From NCBI GenBank assembly GCA_050331695.1, contig JBHJGP010000002.1, positions 1 through 64,000 on the forward strand: a stretch of 64,000 nucleotides of DNA, in the 5' to 3' direction. Every line of letters starts with the position of its first letter. Position 1 is the first letter of the stretch. This document shows positions 8,684 to 15,801 of this stretch, piece after piece. Source of the stretch: JBHJGP01 sp050331695. GTDB lineage: Bacteria > Pseudomonadota > Alphaproteobacteria > Geminicoccales > Geminicoccaceae. The notes beneath the pieces are model-generated. The model saw only the letters and a list, made by a program, of their open reading frames with translations. It did not search any database and was not told where the DNA came from. Position numbers and translations under genes: made by a program.

Positions 8684-10005
8684 GGCGAAACCGCCGCCGG
8701 CGAGGCTAGGCATGGATGACCCACTGGCGCCACCAGAACCTGGTCGACCAGAAGGTTGTTCATCGACAGAACACGAAACACCATGCCCGCGTCCTCGACC
8801 TGATCACCCGCCGCCGGCACGCGGTTCATCAGCGCCATCACCAGGCCGCCGACCGTCGAAACACCCGCATCTTCTTCCAACGGCAGGTGCGTTGTCCGCC
8901 GCAACGCGCGGATTGGGGTCAAACCGGCACAGCGATACACCCCCTCCTCCGGTTCTTCGATGCGGGCATATTGATCGAAGTGAATGCCCTCGCCTTCGGT
9001 GAGGAACCGGAACACATCGTCCATCGTCACCAGACCTTCGACACCGCCGAACTCGTTGACGACGATGGCCGCGTGATGATCACCGTCCTTGAAATACTCA
9101 CAAAGCTCGCTGATGGTTTGCGTCGTGGGGATCAGTGTCGCGGGCTCGATAACCTCGTCGAGTGTGATCGCGTCCGCCCCTTTCACGGCGAGCAGGTCCA
9201 AAAGGCGCTGCTCCTTGATGACACCCAGCACATTGTCTCGCTGATCGCGAAAGACCGGGACCCGCCGATGGCGGAGCGTTCGGAACCGCTCGATGATCTC
9301 CGACATCGGTAAATCGGCATCGATGAAAGCCACCTGGGGCCGCGGGACCATGATCTGAGCGACCTCCGTGGACCCGGCCTCGATCAGGTTCACGATCAGT
9401 CGCCGCTCTGCCATGTTGACCAGGCCTTCCTGCTCGACATCGTGTAAGAGCGTTCTGAACTCGTCCGTGCTCAGCAGATATTGTTGGCGTTGCTGATCAC
9501 CGATGATCAGCGTGGTCACCCTGTCGGAGACGAAGCGGACCGCGAGGCGTAGCGGCATGACCAAGCGGACCCAAGCGCTCATGACCGGCTCAATCACCTG
9601 TGTCGAGAGCGGCGCCGGGCGCGAGACGGCGAGCGATTTCGGTGTGATCTCGCAAAAGATCAAAAGCAGTGACAGCATCACGATCGTATTGATCAGCGCC
9701 GCGGTCTGCGGATCACCGAAGAACGCGAGCAACAGGCCGGCGAGATTGATGGTCGCGGCGATGTTGATCAACTCGTTGCCGCACAGGATGGAAACGATCA
9801 GCTGGCGTGGCTCGTCGAGCAGGCCGCGCAGCCGGCGCGCTTTCGGTCCGTCTTGACGTTCGACGCGCTGAAGATCGGTCTCGCGAAGGGCAAACAACGC
9901 CGTTTCCGACATGGAGAAAAAAGCGGAATCGGCAAACAAAACGACCTGCAGGATGAGCCGCGCAATGATGACGGGGTCTTGTAGGAGCTCCCAATTGAGC
10001 GTCAT
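8680..10005 (-). CDS. CNNM/CorC-like membrane protein (DUF21, CBS pair, CorC_HlyC), first of a pair
   Basis: A paralogue (441 residues) of the gene that follows it. It has a DUF21 membrane domain with the SMSETALFALRETDLQR motif near residue 32 and CEITPKSLAVSR in helix 3 or 4. Next comes a CBS pair with typical sequence (MVPRPQVAFIDADLP, RRVPVFRDQRDNVLGVI, AAIVVNEFGGVEGLVTMDD), then a CorC_HlyC domain. The two genes overlap by 4 bases and are certainly one operon. Coupled unlike paralogues of this family suggest a heteromeric complex, which is inference. The operon starts opposite the chemoreceptor gene; the 160-base gap between them holds a perfect palindrome at 10125-10145. Confidence 0.88.
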   Translation of the reverse strand: MTLNWELLQDPVIIARLILQVVLFADSAFFSMSETALFALRETDLQRVERQDGPKARRLRGLLDEPRQLIVSILCGNELINIAATINLAGLLLAFFGDPQTAALINTIVMLSLLLIFCEITPKSLAVSRPAPLSTQVIEPVMSAWVRLVMPLRLAVRFVSDRVTTLIIGDQQRQQYLLSTDEFRTLLHDVEQEGLVNMAERRLIVNLIEAGSTEVAQIMVPRPQVAFIDADLPMSEIIERFRTLRHRRVPVFRDQRDNVLGVIKEQRLLDLLAVKGADAITLDEVIEPATLIPTTQTISELCEYFKDGDHHAAIVVNEFGGVEGLVTMDDVFRFLTEGEGIHFDQYARIEEPEEGVYRCAGLTPIRALRRTTHLPLEEDAGVSTVGGLVMALMNRVPAAGDQVEDAGMVFRVLSMNNLLVDQVLVAPVGHPCLASPAAVSP

Positions 10006-10124
10006 ATCCGCTTCCTACCGCGGCTTGTCCTCGTGGCTTCCACGCCCTCCATAGGCCTTGGTTGATGTCAGGACCGTGACGCTCCCAGCTCGCGGCGACT
10101 GCAAACCAGAATGTGCCGCGCGAT

Positions 10125-10145
10125 AAATCAATCAATGATTGATTT
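10125..10145. promoter_or_regulatory. perfect 21-bp palindrome, candidate repressor operator
   Basis: Arms AAATCAATCA (10125-10134) and TGATTGATTT (10136-10145) are exact reverse complements around a single central A. It sits in the gap between the CNNM operon (start 10005, leftward) and the chemoreceptor (start 10167, rightward), 21 bases from the latter. It is AT-rich in a GC-rich genome and lacks the following T-run a terminator would need. Length, symmetry and TGATTGATT half-sites resemble operators of TetR/AcrR-type repressors; this is inference, and no TetR gene is in the window. Confidence 0.7.
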
Positions 10146-10166
10146 TCTTGGCGATGTGTTCGGGCC

Positions 10167-11567
10167 ATGGTAGTTCGCGAAACCACAGATCACTTGGGCA
10201 TTTCAACCGCGGTGACGTCGATGCTGCTTACGCGCTCATCCCCCTCGACGACTGATGCCTCGCTCGAGGACACACTCGATGCCTTGCTGGCCGGCGACAC
10301 CTCTCTGGCCCAGGCCCGCAACGATGCGATCGGCGACAAGCTGCTTCGGCTGGCCCGTGCCAACGCCGCTGAGGCGGATCGAGAGCTGCGCCGCTGGGTG
10401 GCGATGTCGATCACCGTCAACGGCAGCGTCCGCCAGGTTGCGGAAATGGTTCGTCAGATCCGCGAGGCGGACAGCCGAACGCAGTCGATCGCGGCGGCCG
10501 CCGATGAGACGTCGCGCACCATCGATGGCATCACCTCGACAGCCGATGCGGTCGCGAACGACGCCCGCGAAGCAACGCACAATGCCCAGCAAGGTCATGT
10601 CGCGGCGGTCGAGGCAGTCGACGTTATGGAAGGCATCGCCTCATCCGTGCGCGATGCGGTGGCCAAGGTCGAGACCTTGGGCGAAGCCTCGACGATGATC
10701 GGTCAAATCGTCCAGGACATCGACGCCATCGCCAAGCAGACCAACCTTCTTGCCATCAATGCCAGCGTGGAAGCGGCCCGTGCCGGCGATGCCGGTAAGG
10801 GCTTCGCCGTCGTTGCCGGTGAAGTTAAGAACCTGGCGGGCCAAACCGCCCGGGCTACCAACGACATTCGCTCTCGCATCGCGACGCTGCGCGAGGAAAT
10901 GTCCCGGATCGTGGACGCGATGACGGAGAGCGCCAACCGGGTCGAAAAGGGGCGCTCGGTCATTAAATCGACCGGCGAGAATATCGGGCGCCTGGGCGGC
11001 CAGGTCGATGCCGTCACGACGAAAATGGCGGACATCGCCAATCTTCTCCATCAGCAAAAGCAGGCCACCAGCGAGATCGCCGAGGGTGCCGGTGTCGTCA
11101 TCCGGATGAACGACGCCAACATAAGTTCGATCGACGCGGCCATTCAGACCCTGGAGCGAAGCGAGGCGCCGATCGTTGAGGGGATCAACGAGCTGGTGCA
11201 GAAAGCGCCACCGGGCGCGACGATCCAGGCGGCGAAATCCGACCACATGATCTGGATGAGAAAACTGTCTCAGATGCTTGCCGGGCGAGCGCGGCTCGAT
11301 CCGAACGAGCTTGCCGATCATCATGGTTGCCGGTTGGGCAAGTGGTACGACCAGCAAACCGACCGCGCATTGCTGTCCCACCCGGCGTGGCGGGCGCTTC
11401 TTGAACCTCACCGTCAGGTGCATCGGGCAGGCATCGACGCGGCCCGTGCCTATAAAGCCGGCAATCTGGAAAGATCGATCGCGTTCGTGAACGAAGCGGG
11501 GGTGGCCTCAGAGCAGGTGATGAGCTTGCTCGATCAACTCGGCGGGACCGTTCACAACCCGTCGTAG
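10167..11567 (+). CDS. soluble methyl-accepting chemotaxis protein with C-terminal CZB zinc-binding domain
   Basis: A cytoplasmic chemoreceptor of 466 residues without a transmembrane segment. A long coiled-coil signalling domain spans about residues 90-330, with the highly conserved hairpin tip (IAKQTNLLAINASVEAARAG, around residues 185-205) that binds CheA and CheW. The C-terminus (about 350-440) is a chemoreceptor zinc-binding domain, recognised by DHMIWMRKL, HHGCRLGKWYD and EPHRQVHR, which supply the three His and one Cys of the zinc site. CZB domains have been linked to zinc and hypochlorous-acid sensing. The start is uncertain: the ATG at 10167 has only a weak site, and an ATG at 10218 is possible. 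No che genes are nearby. Confidence 0.88.
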   Translation: MVVRETTDHLGISTAVTSMLLTRSSPSTTDASLEDTLDALLAGDTSLAQARNDAIGDKLLRLARANAAEADRELRRWVAMSITVNGSVRQVAEMVRQIREADSRTQSIAAAADETSRTIDGITSTADAVANDAREATHNAQQGHVAAVEAVDVMEGIASSVRDAVAKVETLGEASTMIGQIVQDIDAIAKQTNLLAINASVEAARAGDAGKGFAVVAGEVKNLAGQTARATNDIRSRIATLREEMSRIVDAMTESANRVEKGRSVIKSTGENIGRLGGQVDAVTTKMADIANLLHQQKQATSEIAEGAGVVIRMNDANISSIDAAIQTLERSEAPIVEGINELVQKAPPGATIQAAKSDHMIWMRKLSQMLAGRARLDPNELADHHGCRLGKWYDQQTDRALLSHPAWRALLEPHRQVHRAGIDAARAYKAGNLERSIAFVNEAGVASEQVMSLLDQLGGTVHNPS

Positions 11568-11621
11568 CGCCGCCGGTCCCGGCTGCCGGTACCATCTCTT
11601 GTGAATGAAGTGGGCTTTCGC

Positions 11622-12788
11622 TCAGGAAGCGGAGTGCGCCTGATTGACGGCGCGGGCCATGACCCGTTCCTCGTCCGTGGCGATGACGAACACCTCCGTC
11701 GGTCCGGTGCCGATCCGCTGCTGATTAGCGCCGTTTCGCCCTTCATCCAGCCGGATGCCGAGCCACTCCATGGCCTCGCAGACACGGGCCCGGACCAAAA
11801 CCGAATTCTCGCCGATGCCCCCGCAAAAGACCAACGCGTCGATGCCCCCCAAGATCGCGGCCATGGCGCCTATCTCCCGGCGGATGCGAAAGACGAAATA
11901 GTCGATCGCCTCCTTCGCTTCGGGCGCATCGGACGCCTCGAGGGTGCGCATGTCGTGGCTCAACCCCGCCAGCCCCTTGAGGCCGCACGCCTTGTAGAGA
12001 AAGTCCGAGATCTGGGCGGTGGTCAGTTTCTCTTCATCCATGAGGTAGAGAACCACCGCCGGATCGAGCTGGCCGCAGCGGGTTCCCATGGGCAAACCGT
12101 CCAGCGCTGAAAAACCCATGGTGGAGGCGACGCTTCGCCCCGCCTGAACCGCGCACATGGACGCGCCATTGCCGAGATGGGCGATGACCACCCGGCCACC
12201 GGCGACATCCGGGGCGGTGCGTTGCAACTCGCCTGTCACATAGCCGTAAGAAAGACCGTGAAAACCGTAACGCCTGACCCCCTTTTCGTAATAGGCGCGG
12301 GGCAGAGCGAAAGTGTCGCTGACCCAGGGCTGACCCCGGTGAAACGCCGTGTCGAAACAGCCGATCTGGATGGCATCGGGAAAAGCGGAACGGGCGCCCT
12401 CGACGGCGGCGAGATTGTAGGGCTGGTGAAGCGGCGCCAGGGGCGACAGCGCCCGAAGCCGCGCCACGGTTTGCCGATCCAGTTCTCGGGGCCGCGAAAA
12501 ATCGACACCGCCATGGACGATCCGATGGCCGACGCCGACGATCCGGCGGTCACCCAGGAGCGTCAGTGAACGGGACAGGATCTCCTGGAGCGCCAGCGCA
12601 TGGTCGGCCGCTCCCAGCTCATGGGTTTCCGTCTCCGCGCCAGTACGGCCGATCTTCAGCCGCGCAGCTGGCCCCAGATTTTCGATCTGGCCCCTGGCCA
12701 ATTCCTCCGGCTCCGCCCCGAAGGCATAGAGGGCGAACTTGATCGACGAGGATCCGGCGTTCAGGGTCAAAATGGTGTCGGCGCTCAT
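11622..12788 (-). CDS. ackA: acetate kinase
   Basis: ATP:acetate phosphotransferase of 388 residues, interconverting acetyl phosphate plus ADP with acetate plus ATP in the cytoplasm. Family signatures are present: NAGSSSIK at residues 7-14, the substrate block GCFDTAFH with the catalytic His, HLGNGASM, and FSALDGLPMGTR; the C-terminal CGGIGENS is also present. The ATG overlaps the stop of the phosphotransacetylase gene by 4 bases (ATGA), so the pair forms one transcript making a Pta-AckA pathway. It converges on the chemoreceptor gene across about 50 bases. Confidence 0.94.
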   Translation of the reverse strand: MSADTILTLNAGSSSIKFALYAFGAEPEELARGQIENLGPAARLKIGRTGAETETHELGAADHALALQEILSRSLTLLGDRRIVGVGHRIVHGGVDFSRPRELDRQTVARLRALSPLAPLHQPYNLAAVEGARSAFPDAIQIGCFDTAFHRGQPWVSDTFALPRAYYEKGVRRYGFHGLSYGYVTGELQRTAPDVAGGRVVIAHLGNGASMCAVQAGRSVASTMGFSALDGLPMGTRCGQLDPAVVLYLMDEEKLTTAQISDFLYKACGLKGLAGLSHDMRTLEASDAPEAKEAIDYFVFRIRREIGAMAAILGGIDALVFCGGIGENSVLVRARVCEAMEWLGIRLDEGRNGANQQRIGTGPTEVFVIATDEERVMARAVNQAHSAS

Positions 12789-14167
12789 GGATGTTTTTTC
12801 CAGTCATCATAGAGCGCCGCCACCGCACAGGAGGCCAGCCTGGCTTTATCGTCGTCGGCCCGGCTGGTCAGGATCACCGGACAGCGGGCGCCGAGCGCCA
12901 GGCCGCCGGCCTCGGCGTGAGCGAGAAAGGTGAGCTCCTTTGCAAGCATGTTGCCGGCCTCGAGATTGGGAGCCACCAGCACATCCGCATGGCCCGCGAC
13001 CAGCGAAGTGATGCCCTTGGTCTTCGCCGCCTCGACATCCACCGCATTGTCCATGGCCAGAGGTCCGTCGACCAAGCCACCCTTGATCTGCCCGCGCTCG
13101 GCCATTTTCGACAAGATCGCCGCGTCGAGGGTCGAGGGGATCCGGGGATTGACGGTCTCGACCGCCGACAGAACGCCGACCTTGGGCGTTTCAATGCCGA
13201 GCGCCAGGGCCAGATCGATAGCGTTCTGGACGATGTCCATCTTGGTCTCGAGATCGGGTGAGATGTTGATCGCCGCATCGGTGACGAGAAGCAGTCGGTC
13301 GCGGCCGGGCACATCCATGACGAACACATGGGAGAGACGGCGAGCGGTCCGAAGACCGCCGTCCTTTTTGAGGACCCGGCGAAGCAGCTGATCGGTGTGC
13401 AGATGCCCCTTCATCAGCGCCCTTGCGCGCCCTTCGTGGACCAGCGCCACCGCTGAGGCAGCGGCAGCGTCGTGATCGACTATGTCGATCACCTCGAAGC
13501 CCGAGAGGTCTCGGCCAATCTCGTTCGCAGCTGCCTCGATCCTGTTCCGGTCACCGATCAGGATCGGCGCGATCAGCGTATGGTCGGCGCCCAGAAGAGC
13601 CCCTCCCAAAGCATGGGGTTCCTCGGGCGCCACGACCACGGTCGGGATCGGATCCAGCGGTTCGGCTTTCTCCAGCAGCCGGTCAAAATGAATGTGTTTT
13701 TGGACCAAGAGGCCCGGTATCGCGTCGTCGGTGAAGCTGAGATGTTTGTCCGGTGCCGTGACATCGGCCTCGCCTTCGGCCAGCCGCGTGCCGTCGGCAC
13801 GCTCGACCCAGGTCTCGAAACGAGCCAGCCGGTCCTCACCCTTCTCCTTGAGCCGGACCCGGGCAACCAGCTCGTCGCCGGCATGGGCCCGCTCCAGGAA
13901 ACGCAGACTTTGACTTCGATAAACGGTCCCGGGCCCCGGCAAAACATTGCCCAGGACCGCCGAGACCAGCGCACCGATCCACATCGATGGAGCCACGGCT
14001 TCGGGCGTGCCATCACCATCGCCGTCGACATCCGGAATATGGATCGGGTTCAGATTGCCGGACGCATGAGCGAACACGTAGAAGTCGTTGGCGGAGCACA
14101 AACGGTGCAGCGAGGCTTCGACCCCGATCTGCAAATCTTCCCAGGGCACGTTCCTGCGTTCCGCCAT
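12785..14167 (-). CDS. MaoC-phosphate acetyl/butyryltransferase fusion
   Basis: A fusion of about 460 residues. The N-terminal part (1 to about 150) is a MaoC-like hot-dog domain of the (R)-specific enoyl-CoA hydratase family, with the segment DFYVFAHASGNLNPIH as its D-x4-H-like catalytic block. The rest (about 165-460) is a phosphate acetyl/butyryltransferase domain, with MDVPGRDRLLLVTDAAINI and LVDGPLAMDNAVD. The combination is known in Alphaproteobacteria as bifunctional enoyl-CoA hydratase/phosphate acetyltransferase. The ATG at 14167 is preferred over a TTG ten codons upstream. With acetate kinase it makes an acyl-CoA to acyl-phosphate to acid route yielding ATP, possibly linked to polyhydroxyalkanoate or butyrate metabolism. 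Confidence 0.88.
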   Translation of the reverse strand: MAERRNVPWEDLQIGVEASLHRLCSANDFYVFAHASGNLNPIHIPDVDGDGDGTPEAVAPSMWIGALVSAVLGNVLPGPGTVYRSQSLRFLERAHAGDELVARVRLKEKGEDRLARFETWVERADGTRLAEGEADVTAPDKHLSFTDDAIPGLLVQKHIHFDRLLEKAEPLDPIPTVVVAPEEPHALGGALLGADHTLIAPILIGDRNRIEAAANEIGRDLSGFEVIDIVDHDAAAASAVALVHEGRARALMKGHLHTDQLLRRVLKKDGGLRTARRLSHVFVMDVPGRDRLLLVTDAAINISPDLETKMDIVQNAIDLALALGIETPKVGVLSAVETVNPRIPSTLDAAILSKMAERGQIKGGLVDGPLAMDNAVDVEAAKTKGITSLVAGHADVLVAPNLEAGNMLAKELTFLAHAEAGGLALGARCPVILTSRADDDKARLASCAVAALYDDWKKHP

Positions 14168-14355
14168 GACCTCACCGTCTCTGAGCTTGCTGATCAAACG
14201 CCGCGCATCACTGCCGGCCGGTGAAACTTGCTGACTTTGTATGGCCGGTTCGTGACCGAAGATGCACTAGCCAAGGTAAATCGTCGCCGTCCCATCGGAA
14301 CGAAACAACACCTTGATGGTTGTGTCCGCAAGCCGGTCGAGCAGGAGACAAAACG

Positions 14356-15798
14356 ATGAAACGATTTGGGTGTGGGCCGCATTTCAAGCGACAGTTCCTT
14401 GGTATGATTTTGCTTTCGATCGCAGTGACTTCCTCTGCGCTGGCGACATCGACAACGTCGTCCCCCGACAAGGACGTATCAACGCCGCGCCAGTATCTCC
14501 AAGACCAGGGCGGCGGCGAGGTTGAGCGCTGGAGCCCTTGGTGGTGGCGCACGCCAATAACCCCCTCGCTCGACAAAGCCACGCCCGCGACCCCGGAGAT
14601 GTTCGCTTTTGACGGTGGGTTCATGTCTTTGTGGCAGCCTCAGGCCGCATCGCGAATCTCGCTCGATGCACGCAATACGATCCCGTACGTGATCCCGCCG
14701 AACGAGCTTTTCGAGCGGGACTTGTATGTCTGGGACGCTTGGCCGCTGAGGACCACTGATGGTGTCGTCGCGACGATTGATGGGTGGACGGTCCTCATTG
14801 GCCTGAGTTCCGCGCGTTCCAGCGATCCGAAATGGCCATTCTATACACGGTCCACCTGGCGTTACTGGTTCACGAAAGATGGCGACTGGCAGCTGGGCGG
14901 TAAGGTGTTCGATCGCACCGAAGCACTTGGCAGTCGGCAATGGGCCGGCTCCTCGGTTTTCGATGCCGACACCGGCCGGGTCACATTCTATTATACTGCG
15001 GTCGGTGCGCTCGATGCCAAGAGCCTGGAAGACGACGAACCGGCCCTTGCCTACCCGATGGGCCATCCGGCCCAGGGCCGCCCCTCGATCGTGCAACGTA
15101 TGGCCGCGGTCAGCGCCGCCATCTCTTCCGGTCCGCAAGGTGTGACCTTCACCGATTTCGACGAGCACCGCCTGCTTTTGGAGGCGGACGGAAAGCACTA
15201 CCAAACAGCGGAACAATCCCGTGCAGATCAGGTGATCTATGGCATGCGAGATCCTTGGTACTGGCGCGACCCGAAATCAGGCGACAACTACATTCTTTTC
15301 ACCGCGAATGCTGGCTTCGCGCCGGGCACCCACAATGGCGTCGTCGGTATTGCCCGCGAAAACGGCGAAGGCGGCTTCGACCTGCTGCCGCCCATCCTGG
15401 GAGCGCCCGGCGTCAGCTCCCAACTTGAGCGTCCCCATTTGGTCCGGCGCGATCAGCGATTGTACCTGCTCTTCTCGACTCATGAGTTCACCTTCGCCGA
15501 TGGGTTCAGCGGACCTGAAGGCCTATACGGTTTTATCAGCCACACCGGCAACATCACCGGTCCCTGGGAACCGCTCAACGGCTCTGGCCTAGTGGCGGGC
15601 AACCCCGGAAGTGCTGGAACCATGGTCTATTCTTACCTCACGCTACCGGATGGCTGGGTCATGAGTTACCTGAACACCGCTGCGGGCCAACTCACCGAAG
15701 ACCAACCAGGCGAATTCTTCGGCGGACCAGCGCCGATGTTTCGCGTCGCCTTCGATGGCGTGCGCACGGAGATTGTCGACATTTCCAACAAGCGATAA
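14356..15798 (+). CDS. GH68 levansucrase/inulosucrase-type fructosyltransferase
   Basis: A secreted glycoside hydrolase family 68 enzyme (480 residues) that should split sucrose and transfer fructose to build levan or fructo-oligosaccharides. The ATG follows an AGGAG site by eight bases, and the N-terminus has a signal peptide (core LGMILLSIAV, small residues after). The catalytic triad is readable: nucleophile Asp127 in VWDAWPLR, transition-state Asp299 in MRDPWYW, acid/base Glu358 in LERPHLV. A GH32 gene follows after 3 bases, an arrangement known from lsdA-lsdB in Gluconacetobacter diazotrophicus. The codon and base composition look somewhat less GC-rich than the flanks, so acquisition by transfer is possible. 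Confidence 0.92.
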   Translation: MKRFGCGPHFKRQFLGMILLSIAVTSSALATSTTSSPDKDVSTPRQYLQDQGGGEVERWSPWWWRTPITPSLDKATPATPEMFAFDGGFMSLWQPQAASRISLDARNTIPYVIPPNELFERDLYVWDAWPLRTTDGVVATIDGWTVLIGLSSARSSDPKWPFYTRSTWRYWFTKDGDWQLGGKVFDRTEALGSRQWAGSSVFDADTGRVTFYYTAVGALDAKSLEDDEPALAYPMGHPAQGRPSIVQRMAAVSAAISSGPQGVTFTDFDEHRLLLEADGKHYQTAEQSRADQVIYGMRDPWYWRDPKSGDNYILFTANAGFAPGTHNGVVGIARENGEGGFDLLPPILGAPGVSSQLERPHLVRRDQRLYLLFSTHEFTFADGFSGPEGLYGFISHTGNITGPWEPLNGSGLVAGNPGSAGTMVYSYLTLPDGWVMSYLNTAAGQLTEDQPGEFFGGPAPMFRVAFDGVRTEIVDISNKR

Positions 15799-15801
15799 GT
15801 C

